A stretch of DNA of 45,027 nucleotides from Pleurocapsales cyanobacterium LEGE 06147 (GTDB taxonomy: Bacteria; Cyanobacteriota; Cyanobacteriia; Cyanobacteriales; Xenococcaceae): NCBI GenBank assembly GCA_015207585.1, contig JADEWQ010000044.1, positions 1-45,027 of the forward strand, in the 5' to 3' direction. Position numbers and translations under genes: made by a program. How positions within the stretch are numbered: the stretch's first letter is position 1; every line of letters begins with the position of its first letter. Below the pieces are notes generated by a model. It was given only the letters and a program-made list of their open reading frames with translations. It made no database searches and was not told the origin of the DNA. Shown in pieces: positions 1-8,565 of this stretch.

Positions 1-2
1 AA

Positions 3-682
3 GTTTGGAATCAAAGAGGATGGGACTATTTAAAAAAGTCCAGATCCTCATGGCAGAGTCCTCGACCTCAAAATAAAAAAGGAGATAAATTAGAACAAGA
101 GATATTTAAAGCCAACTTTCCCTTAAAAGTTCAACAGTTAGAGCAAAAATATCCAGAAGCAAAAATAGATGTCTGGTTTTTTGATGAACATAGAGTAGGG
201 TTAAAGCCAAGATTAAGAAAAGTCTGGTCAAAGATTGGGGAAAGACCAAGAGCATTAGTTCAGCATCGTTATGAATGGCTTTATGTTTATGGATTTGTTA
301 AACCCCAAACGGGAGAAACTTTATGGGATTTAATTCCCAGAGGAAATACTAAGTGGCTCAACCAAGTTTTATCAAAATTTTGCTCGGGATGTAGGAATTT
401 CCGAAAAAAAAAGTTTTGTTAGTAGAAGATAATGCTGGATGGCATAGAAGTGAAAGAGTAGAAAAAATAGAAGGAATTACCGTAGAATTTCTTCCTGCTT
501 ATTCTCCCGAATTGCCACCAGCCGAAAGATTATGGACATTAGTAGATGAACCATTAGTTAATCAAAGTTTTGAAACTATTGATGAGATTGAAGAAATTTT
601 GGTAGAGCGTTGTAATACGCTTAATAATCTGAAAAAAGAAATTAAAGATTTAACTAACTATCATTGGTTAATGAATCCTTAA
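3..682 (+). mobile_element. IS630-family transposase, 3' part, frameshifted
   Basis: Catalytic part of an IS630/Tc1-mariner-type DDE transposase; the 5' end lies outside the window. Reading from base 3 gives WNQRGW...VWFFDEHRVG (first catalytic Asp) up to a stop at 420-422. The protein resumes in the -1 frame with LLVEDNAGWH (second Asp) and SPELPPAERLW (catalytic Glu), ending at 682. The switch falls on a run of nine A residues at 404-412 followed by G, a typical slippery site for -1 frameshifting or transcriptional slippage in this family. All three catalytic motifs survive, so the element may be active if frameshifting works, or it may be a simple indel mutant. The right terminal repeat should lie between 683 and about 720, but I cannot define it without the left end. 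Confidence 0.85.
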
Positions 683-798
683 TTTAAAAGTAGGTTTTGA
701 CAATCGTACTTGGTATCAGTTACCAGTGAGCAGTATTTAATTCTGAATTCTGAATTCTGACTCGGTGACTTCTTGACTGATAACTGTTCCCTGAGATT

Positions 799-1230
799 TT
801 AACTAACTTTGTGGCGATCGAGTCCTTGTTTAATCCAGGTAAGACATTCAATAGCACTATGAAATAATTTGGGTGCAGCGATATTTCTTAATTCATGAGG
901 GGGATAGTGATCGTAGAAGCATTTCCCAGCTTTTTGATGAATGACAATGAAATTATCATTATAGGTATAGCGATCGCGAAAATAATCAGAGTCATTAACT
1001 TTATTATCTATATATGATTCTAAATTAGTTTTAGCAATAGCAATAATTTCATTGAGATTATTGCTGTATAGTCCAGCAGGATTTTCTGCTTGATGCAATT
1101 CATTTTTATATCCTTGTTCTGACAATAAGCAATAAGAATAAATATCTTGATTATTAATACGACTAAAAACAAAGGGAATAATTAAAAATCCTCGATAAGC
1201 AACGGATTTTTCGTATAAAAATCGACCCAT
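799..1230 (-). CDS. hypothetical protein, 143 aa
   Basis: I do not recognise this protein. It is soluble-looking, with no signal peptide or membrane segment, rich in aromatic residues and in Asn/Asp (for example DRYTYNDNFIVIHQ), with a His/Pro stretch HYPPHELR near residue 110. The length, HIP1-containing sequence and lack of a better frame support a real gene. It lies alone between the IS630 remnant and the terminator downstream of nanE, in the same direction as nanE. The gap of about 180 bases and the stem-loop at 1330-1347 suggest it is transcribed separately. No function can be given from the sequence. Confidence 0.6.
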   Translation of the reverse strand: MGRFLYEKSVAYRGFLIIPFVFSRINNQDIYSYCLLSEQGYKNELHQAENPAGLYSNNLNEIIAIAKTNLESYIDNKVNDSDYFRDRYTYNDNFIVIHQKAGKCFYDHYPPHELRNIAAPKLFHSAIECLTWIKQGLDRHKVS

Positions 1231-1319
1231 TTTTAGATATCTAAACCGCGCCTACTTTGAAAACCCTAGTTTTTCAGATAACGTCTTTAGGGAACGGGGA
1301 ACAAAAAATATTTTTTCCT

Positions 1320-1350
1320 ATAAAAAAACTCCAGTTTCCAATCTGGAAGA
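1320..1350 (-). terminator. rho-independent terminator after nanE
   Basis: On the minus strand TCCAG and CTGGA pair (1330-1334 with 1343-1347, 8-base loop), followed by GTTTTTTTAT. The stem is short but the U-tract is clear, and it lies about 70 bases after the nanE stop. Confidence 0.5.
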
Positions 1351-1414
1351 GATTTAGTTATGGAAAATAACTTTGTAATATCAAAATTATACATCGCGGG
1401 TGGATCTTTTTTTC

Positions 1415-2104
1415 TTAGCTTTCGATCGCCGCTTGAAAGGCTTTAGTTAGCAAGTCGATTCCAGTAATCGCCGTACCGACAACCACTGCATACGCGCCTA
1501 ATTCGAGAGCTTTTTTTGCCATCGTCGGAGCAGCGATGCCTCCTTCACAAATAACGGGAACGTTTAATTGAGCTACCATCTCAGTCAGTAGGGAATAACC
1601 GGGAGGAGATAAGTGTTGCGTCTGTTCGGTATAGCCATAAAGAGTAGTACCCACTAGATCGGCACCTGCTTCTACTGCCGCGATCGCATTTTCGATGGTA
1701 TCTACATCAGCCATGACTAATTTTAATTTACCCCACTCTGCGTGGATACGCCCGATAATTTCTGCTACCGTTTCTCCTCCTGGACGTTTTCTAGAGGTAG
1801 CATCAATAGCAATAATATCAGCACCGGCTTCAATAATTTTAACAGCATCTTGATAGCGAGGAGTGATGTATACTTTACTGTCTAATTCTTGCTGTTTCCA
1901 AAGACCAATAATAGGTATATGGGGTATTTTGGTTCTAACTGAGCGAACGTGACTGGGGGTATCAATTCTTACGGCTGCTGCACCTCGATTGACACAAGCT
2001 AGAGCGATCGCTGCTACGATCTCGGGATGGTGTAAAGGAGAATTAGCAGGAGCTTGACAAGATACAATCAACTTAGAATGCAGCTTGTCGATGAGATTAT
2101 TCAT
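1415..2104 (-). CDS. nanE: N-acylglucosamine-6-phosphate 2-epimerase (NanE)
   Basis: Predicted cytoplasmic TIM-barrel enzyme converting N-acetylmannosamine-6-phosphate to N-acetylglucosamine-6-phosphate in amino-sugar and sialic-acid catabolism. The 229 aa length is normal for NanE. Visible family features are the N-terminal LIVSCQA strand, IGLWK with the likely catalytic Lys70, AGADIIAIDAT, MADVDT near residue 131, and CEGGIAAP with the likely catalytic Glu187 before the phosphate-binding end of the barrel. It starts 6 bases after the stop of the upstream hybrid histidine kinase, so the two are probably cotranscribed. No other nan gene is present, so in this organism it may serve cell-wall amino-sugar recycling rather than sialic-acid use; that is inference. 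Confidence 0.88.
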   Translation of the reverse strand: MNNLIDKLHSKLIVSCQAPANSPLHHPEIVAAIALACVNRGAAAVRIDTPSHVRSVRTKIPHIPIIGLWKQQELDSKVYITPRYQDAVKIIEAGADIIAIDATSRKRPGGETVAEIIGRIHAEWGKLKLVMADVDTIENAIAAVEAGADLVGTTLYGYTEQTQHLSPPGYSLLTEMVAQLNVPVICEGGIAAPTMAKKALELGAYAVVVGTAITGIDLLTKAFQAAIES

Positions 2105-2110
2105 ATTAGT

Positions 2111-4423
2111 TTATGTAATTAAGCTATTGATTTTCTCTAATAAGTAAGTTGGTTTCATTAATTTTAGTAAGTAATCATCTATACCTTGTTCGGAAAAATA
2201 TTGTCTCTCGTTATCTGTTAATTGTTCGCTTAATAAAATAAGCTTTAGCTGTTTTTTTGAAACCATTTCCTTTAAGTTTTGGCTCAAAATCTGAATGTCT
2301 ATATCAAGAGAATCTCTATCTAAAATTACTAAATCTGGTTCTAATAATTGAACTTGAGCAATTGCTGTTGAAATATCTAATAGCCAAATTACTTGGTAAT
2401 CTGCGGCAGTAAGCATTTGACAAATAAAAGTAGCGATTTCTTCATCTTGCGCCAGTAAAACAATATTTCTTACTACTTTAGTTTTGGCAAGTTCACTAAT
2501 AGCTACTTCTTCGTTCAAATCCGGTTGCAATATCTCTTGATTCGGTAAATGAACAGTAAAAGTAGAACCTTTTCCCAAAGCCGATTCTACTTGAATACCA
2601 CCACCGTGTAATTCAACTAATTGTTTAGTTAAAGCCAAACCCAACCCAGCACCATTATGGGTACGCTGACGAAAATTTTCTAACTGTTTAAATTTTTCAA
2701 ATAAAAAAGGAAGCTGTTGTTGTGCAATACCAATACCAGTATCTTCTATTTCAAAGATAGCTTGTTGTTGTTCTCGCCAAATTCTTAGAATTACTTGCCC
2801 TCCCTCTGAAGTAAACTTGATTCCATTACTGACAAGATTAAGTAAGATTTCTTGTAATCTTTCTCTATCTGCACAAAATAGATCTTGTTCTGGTTGAATT
2901 TGAAATTCTAAAATTAGATCGACTTGTTGTTTTTGGGCTTCTTCCCGCACTGTTTGTAAAACTGATTGAGCTAATTTATGTAACGAGAATTCAGTAACGT
3001 CTAATAAATATTTCCCAGCTTCTACATCTGATATTTCTAAAATACTGTTAATTAGTGCCAGTAATTGCTTGCCACTATCTTGAATAGTTTTTAAATACTG
3101 TTGTTGCTTTTCAATTGACAAAGGAATCTTACCGTTAGCTGACGACCAATGCAAAAGAGTTCCTGATAAACCAATTATGCAAGTAAGCGGCGTACGCAGT
3201 TCATGGCTCATATTGCCAATAAATTCATGTTTCGATTGATTGGCAACTTGAGCAGCTATTAGTGCATCTTTGAGTTGCTTCGCTCTTGTTTTTACTTGCT
3301 TTTCTAGAAGTTTTTTTTGTACTTGTAGTTGCTGATAAGATTCATTTTGATAAATAGCGATCGCCAGGTATTCGGCAATTTGATGCAGAAATCTAATTTC
3401 TGACTGCTGCCAATCCCTTGGATCGAAACATTGATGAGCAATAATCAATCCCCAAAGTTTATCCCGGACGATAATTGGCGTTACTAGCTTGGCTTTTATT
3501 TGTAGCCTTCGCATCAAATCTTGCAAACAAGAAGTTAAATTGGGATTCGTTTCGACGTCATTAACAATTAAACTAAATCCTTGGCGATATTTATTTTTAC
3601 ACTGAGACGCTCGAGTAAAACAAATTTCATCATGAAAATAAAGAATTGAAGAAATATCATCAGATGCTCTCGCCTCATAAGTAACAGTATCTATTTGTTG
3701 TACAGAGACAGGATCGGAGTCCACTGACTCTAACGGTACATCTAATTGATAGATAACTAATCGATCTAATTCTAATAAACGAAGTACTTGCTCGATCGCC
3801 ATCTGAATAATTTCTAATAAATCCAAATGCTGACTGATTTGGATTTTGACCCGATCGAGAATGCGTTGTTGCTCTAACTGATGATGTAAAATTTTTTCCA
3901 CTGATTGGTCATAACAGAAATGAGGGTAGTCATTCGCTGCCGGAATATCAGTCGCCAGATTATCAGTTGTTAGTATATGTAGTAACTGAGCAATAAATTG
4001 ACTCAGATTGTTCCGGTCTTGCGGTAAACTCGGAAGGATAGTTTGTTGGAGATTTTCAATTTCAGCTTGTTTATGCTTATTAATCTGACTTAATTGAGTT
4101 GAAATCTCGGGGCAGCTGAGGCGTATAGCGATTGCATCAGAGTCGAAGGTAATGCTGACTTGATAATCAGTATTTTCTCGGTTTATTATTCCGATTAATA
4201 ATGCCTTAAATTGTGGCATTATTAACAATCTAAATTGTTCCTGAGGTCCATCTTTTTCTAAATGAATTTCTGTGTCTTTGCTTGATGTTAATAAATTTTT
4301 TTCTGTAACTAATAAAGCTTCCTGCCCAACCATTTTTGCCGTCATTGACCATAACGAACAAAGCTGTTCGAAGGTTTCTTTAGTTACAATTCGCTTGATG
4401 ATTGAGGATGAATAATTAGTCAT
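2111..4423 (-). CDS. GAF-domain hybrid histidine kinase with C-terminal receiver
   Basis: Sensor kinase of 770 aa with no obvious membrane segment. Order: an N-terminal region of about 170 residues that I do not recognise; a GAF domain at roughly 185-365, including WGLIIAHQC and the FLHQIAEYLAIAIYQ helix; a coiled-coil linker; HisKA with FIGNMSHELRTP, phospho-acceptor His407; HATPase_c with the N box (LVSNGIKF), DTGIGI and GAGLGLAL; and a receiver domain at about 650-770 with acidic pair QDEE and VILD, likely phospho-acceptor Asp702. The GAF domain shows no evident bilin-binding Cys, so the ligand is unknown. It is divergent from cobN with about 105 bases between starts and upstream of nanE by 6 bases. 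Histidine kinase activity is near certain; signal and output are not visible. Confidence 0.9.
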   Translation of the reverse strand: MTNYSSSIIKRIVTKETFEQLCSLWSMTAKMVGQEALLVTEKNLLTSSKDTEIHLEKDGPQEQFRLLIMPQFKALLIGIINRENTDYQVSITFDSDAIAIRLSCPEISTQLSQINKHKQAEIENLQQTILPSLPQDRNNLSQFIAQLLHILTTDNLATDIPAANDYPHFCYDQSVEKILHHQLEQQRILDRVKIQISQHLDLLEIIQMAIEQVLRLLELDRLVIYQLDVPLESVDSDPVSVQQIDTVTYEARASDDISSILYFHDEICFTRASQCKNKYRQGFSLIVNDVETNPNLTSCLQDLMRRLQIKAKLVTPIIVRDKLWGLIIAHQCFDPRDWQQSEIRFLHQIAEYLAIAIYQNESYQQLQVQKKLLEKQVKTRAKQLKDALIAAQVANQSKHEFIGNMSHELRTPLTCIIGLSGTLLHWSSANGKIPLSIEKQQQYLKTIQDSGKQLLALINSILEISDVEAGKYLLDVTEFSLHKLAQSVLQTVREEAQKQQVDLILEFQIQPEQDLFCADRERLQEILLNLVSNGIKFTSEGGQVILRIWREQQQAIFEIEDTGIGIAQQQLPFLFEKFKQLENFRQRTHNGAGLGLALTKQLVELHGGGIQVESALGKGSTFTVHLPNQEILQPDLNEEVAISELAKTKVVRNIVLLAQDEEIATFICQMLTAADYQVIWLLDISTAIAQVQLLEPDLVILDRDSLDIDIQILSQNLKEMVSKKQLKLILLSEQLTDNERQYFSEQGIDDYLLKLMKPTYLLEKINSLIT

Positions 4424-4528
4424 GACTTTAGGCAGAGCGCAAACAGCTAGAAGCCGTCATTAATAAGCATCCCTTATTTTTAACAATTCAATTCAAACTG
4501 TAATTATTTCTCAAGATTAGAATAAATT

Positions 4529-7500
4529 ATGCACAGACTAGCTGCAACTCCTGGAGGTTGGAATCCCGATTCTGAAGGCATTATTTTTATTGAACAAAAT
4601 CCTGCACCAATTGTTTTTATTACGGCGGCAGATACAGATATTCAAACTCTAGCTGCATCTACTTCTTCTTTGCCTAGTAATTTTCCTGAAATAAGAGTTG
4701 TCAATTTATTACATCTCCAACAACAAATAAGCATTGATACTTATGTAGAAACAGTATTATCCAAAGTCCAAATAGTTATTTTACGTCTATTAGGTGGACG
4801 TAGTTATTGGGCTTATGGTTTAGAAGTAATCCGAGAAACAGCAGAGTTAACGGATGCAGCTTTATTTGTTATTCCAGGAGACGATCGCCCCGATCCAGAT
4901 CTAGTCAGTTATTCTAACGTTTCTTTAACCGCAGTCGCTCGATTGTGGCGTTATTTAATTGAAGGAGGAATAGAAAACTACGTTAATGCCCTTCAATTTG
5001 TTGCCGATGTCTGTTTGGGAACAAACTACGCACCTCCTCAACCTCAACCAGTCCCTCGCCTGGGATTATATCCTTGGAGCAAACAAGTTAAGGAATGGAG
5101 AAATAAGAAGAAATATACCTCAACAATTCTTAAAGTTGGATTACTTTTTTATCGTTCTCATTATTTAGCTGGAAATACTTTACCAATTGATGCTATTTGT
5201 CAAGCTTTAGCCCAGAGAAATTTAGAACCAGTACCCCTATTTATTTCTTCTTTGCGCGAACCCGAAATCCAAGCGGAATTATTAACTTATTTTGAAACTA
5301 CCTCAATTGAAATATTACTCAATACTACGAGTTTTTCTTTAGCCAAAATTAGCAACGAGTCACAACTACAACTGTGGCAAAAATTAGATGTACCAGTATT
5401 ACAAGTAATTTTGAGTGGAAGTACCAAAGAAAGATGGGAATCTAGTTTTCAAGGATTAACTCCCAGAGATGTAGCCATGAATGTTGCTCTACCTGAAGTA
5501 GATGGTAAAATTATCACCCTAGCAGTTTCGTTCAAATCAGTGCAAATCTGGAATGAAAAACTAGAAACAGATGTAGTAGTTTACGAACCAAAAAGCGATC
5601 GCATTAATTTTGTTGCCGATTTAGCTGCTAATTGGATTAAGCTGAGGCAAACTCCCCCATTCGAACGTAAAATAGCGCTCATTCTTGCCAATTATCCCAA
5701 TAAAGATGGCAGAATCGCCAATGGAGTCGGTTTAGATACCCCTGCCAGTTGCATCGAAATCCTCAAAGCACTACAACAAGCAGGTTATCTTGTCGAACAG
5801 ATTCCTGCTACTGGAGAAGAATTAATTAAGCGTTTGACTGCTGGAATCACCAACGATCCAGAAAGTAAGGAAATACGTCCCGTATATCAATCCCTATCCA
5901 AGGAAGAATACCAAAAGTATTTCCAAACTTTACCCCAAAAAGTCCAACAAGAAATTATAGATAGATGGGGAGATGTAGAAGTCAAAAGGCAAAAGGCAAA
6001 AGGCAAAAGTGATAGAAATAATCTAAAACTAACAAAAACTCCAAACTCAGTACTTTATACTCAGCACTTTCCTATTCCAGGTATTCAACTAGGAAATATC
6101 TTTGTGGGAATACAACCATCGAGAGGTTACGATCGCGATCCGAGCTTAAACTATCACGCACCCGATTTAGAACCTACCTACGAATATCTAGCTTATTATT
6201 ACTGGCTGAGAGAAAAATTCCAAGTAAGAGCGATCGTTCACCTTGGCAAACACGGAAACTTAGAATGGCTGCCGGGAAAAAGTCTTGCCCTCTCTCCATA
6301 TTGTTATCCCGAAATCGCCTTACAAACCATTCCCAACATTTACCCCTTCATTGTCAACGATCCTGGAGAAGGCTCGCAAGCCAAAAGACGTTCCCATGCC
6401 GTCATCATCGATCACCTCACACCACCCCTCACTCGCGCCGAACTACATGGAGGCTTAGCCAAACTAGAAACCCTCATCGATGAATATTATGAAGCCCAAA
6501 CCCTAGATCCATCGAGACTACCCACCATTAGCGATCGCATCACTCAACTAGTCCAACAAGAACACCTAGACAAAGACTTAGGCATCGACAACATAGACAC
6601 CCAATCTATTGCCAACTTTCTCAACATTGCCGACGGCTATCTGTGCGAACTCAAAGAAGCCCAAATCCGTGACGGCTTGCATATTTTCGGTCAATGTCCT
6701 CAAGGAAAACAACTAACAGATTTAATCGTTGCGATCGCCCGTTCCCCCAACTTAGATCGCCTCGGCATCACCCAAGCCCTAGCCAAAGACTTAAACCTAG
6801 ACTTCGATCCACTCACTGCCAATCCCAGCGACAAACTCTCCCTCTCCTCTTTGCGACGGCAGTCGCTACAACGGGGGGAACCCCCGCAACGCGCTGGCTC
6901 TCCTTTGCGCCTTTGCGTGAAACAAACAAAAACTATCGGCGAAGCCATTGAACTCTTAGAACAACAAGCAGCCGAACTAGTAAACAACCCAATTCCCATC
7001 CCCCAGCTCCCCAACACCCATAAACAACTCCAATGGATACAAACCCAACTCCTTCCCTCCCTCCAACAAACCCCCCAAGAAATCACCAACCTCCTCCGTG
7101 CCTTAGATGGTAAATACATCCCCAGCGGCCCATCGGGCGCACCTACTAGGGGAAGACCAGAAGTATTACCCACAGGACGCAACTTTTACTCCGTTGATAT
7201 CCGCGCCATTCCCACCGAAACCGCTTGGGATGTCGGACGCAAAGCAGCCGAAGCCGTTATCGAACGCTACACTCAAGAAAACGGCGAATATCCCAAAACC
7301 CTCGCCATTTCTATCTGGGGCACATCTACCATGCGTACTGGAGGGGATGATATTGCCCAGGTCATGGCACTGATGGGGGTACGTCCCGTCTGGGATGGCT
7401 TATCTCGTAGGGTAGTCGATTTTGAAATTCTTTCTCCGTCGCTGTTAGGAAGACCTCGCGTTGATGTAACGGTGCGGGTATCGGGCTTTTTTCGCGACTC

Positions 7501-8389
7501 TTTCCCCAATATACTTCACTTACTCAATAAAATAACACAAACTGTCGCCAATTTGCAAGAGGAATCAGAAATTAATCCCCTAGCCGCCCAAGTCAAAACC
7601 GAAAGTGAATTTTGGCAACAACAAGGATTAGATCGACAATTAGCCCGACAAAGAGCCAACTACAGAATCTTTGGTTCCAAACCAGGAGCATATGGTGCCG
7701 GATTACAGGGTTTAATCGAAGCGCAAAATTGGCAAAATGATGAAGATCTGGCTCGCGCTTATCTTAACTGGAGTTGTTATGCCTATGATGCCGATGGCAA
7801 AGCCGATTCAGCACTAGAAGTTTTTGCGCAAAGACTAAAACAATTACAAGTAATTCTTCACAATCAAGATAACCGGGAACACGATTTACTTGACTCCGAT
7901 GATTACTACCAATTCCAGGGAGGAATGACCACAGCGGTAAGATCTTTAACAGGCAAAAATCCAGAAATTTATTTTGGCGATCACTCCCTTCCTGCCAATC
8001 CGAGAGTGAGGAAATTAACTGAAGAAATCGCTAGAGTATATCGTTCCCGTGTCATTAATCCTAAATGGATCGAAGGAGTAATGCGTCACGGTTATAAAGG
8101 TGCGTTTGAAATGGCAGCAACGGTTGATTATTTATTTGCTTATGATGCTACGACTAAATGCGTTCGAGACGATATGTATCGAGGAGTAGCCCAAGCTTAT
8201 TTATTAGACCCCCGAGTTCAGCAGTTTATTCAAGAAAAAAATCCCTGGGCGTTAAGAGATATAGCAGAAAGATTGTTAGAAGCCCATCAAAGAAAATTGT
8301 GGCAAAACGTGAATAGAGAGATTTTGGAAGAGCTGAAGAACATTGTCAATCAGGCTGAAGGAATAATAGAAGCGATCGATGGAAATTAA
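4529..8389 (+). CDS. cobN: CobN-type cobaltochelatase / magnesium-chelatase H-like subunit
   Basis: Large ATP-dependent chelatase subunit (1286 aa) that binds the tetrapyrrole and metal. CobN inserts cobalt into hydrogenobyrinate diamide in B12 synthesis. In cyanobacteria it is presumed to work with ChlI/ChlD-like partners, none of which is nearby. Family features include the start MHRLAATPGGWNP, HLGKHGNLEWLPGK near residue 573, PSGAPTRGRPEVLPTGRNFYSVD near 870, WGTSTMRTGGDD, and the C-terminal MRHGYKGAFEMAATVDYLFAYD block. Two stretches look foreign: three AAAAGGC heptamers at 5984-6004 (RQKAKGK), and a palindromic-repeat insertion at about 6835-6930 (SLRRQSLQRGEPPQRAGSPLRLC). Both keep the frame. 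No cobalamin riboswitch is visible in the 105-base leader. The assignment is strong; choice of metal is inferred from the family. Confidence 0.92.
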   Translation: MHRLAATPGGWNPDSEGIIFIEQNPAPIVFITAADTDIQTLAASTSSLPSNFPEIRVVNLLHLQQQISIDTYVETVLSKVQIVILRLLGGRSYWAYGLEVIRETAELTDAALFVIPGDDRPDPDLVSYSNVSLTAVARLWRYLIEGGIENYVNALQFVADVCLGTNYAPPQPQPVPRLGLYPWSKQVKEWRNKKKYTSTILKVGLLFYRSHYLAGNTLPIDAICQALAQRNLEPVPLFISSLREPEIQAELLTYFETTSIEILLNTTSFSLAKISNESQLQLWQKLDVPVLQVILSGSTKERWESSFQGLTPRDVAMNVALPEVDGKIITLAVSFKSVQIWNEKLETDVVVYEPKSDRINFVADLAANWIKLRQTPPFERKIALILANYPNKDGRIANGVGLDTPASCIEILKALQQAGYLVEQIPATGEELIKRLTAGITNDPESKEIRPVYQSLSKEEYQKYFQTLPQKVQQEIIDRWGDVEVKRQKAKGKSDRNNLKLTKTPNSVLYTQHFPIPGIQLGNIFVGIQPSRGYDRDPSLNYHAPDLEPTYEYLAYYYWLREKFQVRAIVHLGKHGNLEWLPGKSLALSPYCYPEIALQTIPNIYPFIVNDPGEGSQAKRRSHAVIIDHLTPPLTRAELHGGLAKLETLIDEYYEAQTLDPSRLPTISDRITQLVQQEHLDKDLGIDNIDTQSIANFLNIADGYLCELKEAQIRDGLHIFGQCPQGKQLTDLIVAIARSPNLDRLGITQALAKDLNLDFDPLTANPSDKLSLSSLRRQSLQRGEPPQRAGSPLRLCVKQTKTIGEAIELLEQQAAELVNNPIPIPQLPNTHKQLQWIQTQLLPSLQQTPQEITNLLRALDGKYIPSGPSGAPTRGRPEVLPTGRNFYSVDIRAIPTETAWDVGRKAAEAVIERYTQENGEYPKTLAISIWGTSTMRTGGDDIAQVMALMGVRPVWDGLSRRVVDFEILSPSLLGRPRVDVTVRVSGFFRDSFPNILHLLNKITQTVANLQEESEINPLAAQVKTESEFWQQQGLDRQLARQRANYRIFGSKPGAYGAGLQGLIEAQNWQNDEDLARAYLNWSCYAYDADGKADSALEVFAQRLKQLQVILHNQDNREHDLLDSDDYYQFQGGMTTAVRSLTGKNPEIYFGDHSLPANPRVRKLTEEIARVYRSRVINPKWIEGVMRHGYKGAFEMAATVDYLFAYDATTKCVRDDMYRGVAQAYLLDPRVQQFIQEKNPWALRDIAERLLEAHQRKLWQNVNREILEELKNIVNQAEGIIEAIDGN
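5984..6004 (+). repeat. heptamer tandem repeat AAAAGGC x3 inside cobN
   Basis: Three exact copies of AAAAGGC, followed by a partial fourth (AAAAGTG), encode a Lys/Gln/Gly-rich stretch. Short tandem heptamers are common in cyanobacterial genomes, usually between genes. Three copies (21 bases) keep the frame; gain or loss of one copy would not. Confidence 0.85.
6835..6930 (+). repeat. dispersed palindromic element inserted in cobN
   Basis: The insert contains the palindromic core ACGGGGGGAACCCCCG and ends with the CTTTGCGCCTTTGCG motif common in cyanobacterial intergenic repeats. A related motif occurs inverted at about 43240-43260. The translated peptide is Arg/Gln/Leu-rich and unlike the flanking CobN sequence. 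Boundaries are approximate. Confidence 0.7.
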
Positions 8390-8399
8390 TATTAAAAAG

Positions 8400-8452
8400 T
8401 CAGGAGTCAGTAGGGGCGGTTTGCAAACCGCCCGTACAGGAGTCAGGAGTCA
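8400..8452. repeat. CAGGAGTCAG repeats around a 20-bp perfect palindrome
   Basis: GGGCGGTTTGCAAACCGCCC at 8414-8433 is a perfect palindrome flanked by CAGGAGTCAG at 8401-8410 and two overlapping copies at 8438-8452. The same AGTCAGGAG motif appears inverted near 31330-31347. It lies between the convergent cobN and deg genes and could act as a bidirectional stem-loop, but it looks like a dispersed repeat. Confidence 0.8.
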
Positions 8453-8541
8453 GAAATATTAAAGAGTTTTGAGTTTTAAATGTTGAGTAAAAAATTAGAA
8501 TTCTTAATTCAAAATTCATAACTCATAATTCATAACTCTTT

Positions 8542-8558
8542 AAAGCTAAGAGCTTTTT
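8542..8558 (+). terminator. terminator after cobN
   Basis: AAAGCT-AAG-AGCTTT followed by TT and CAT forms a small hairpin with a short U-tract on the plus strand, just before the end of the convergent deg gene. Preceding bases hold AATTCATAACTC-type short repeats. Confidence 0.45.
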
Positions 8559-8565
8559 CATAAAA

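Noticed and set aside
4424-4528. Cobalamin riboswitch before cobN
   Set aside because: The leader is only 105 bases, shared with a divergent promoter, and shows no B12-box-like sequence that I can see.
6700-7182. 160-aa frame antisense to cobN
   Set aside because: It mirrors the strong CobN frame; Cys/Arg/Ser-rich and includes the palindromic insertion, so it is a shadow.
8414-8433. Perfect 20-bp palindrome as a transcription-factor operator
   Set aside because: It lies between convergent genes and is embedded in known-type dispersed repeats, so a repeat or stem-loop is likelier.
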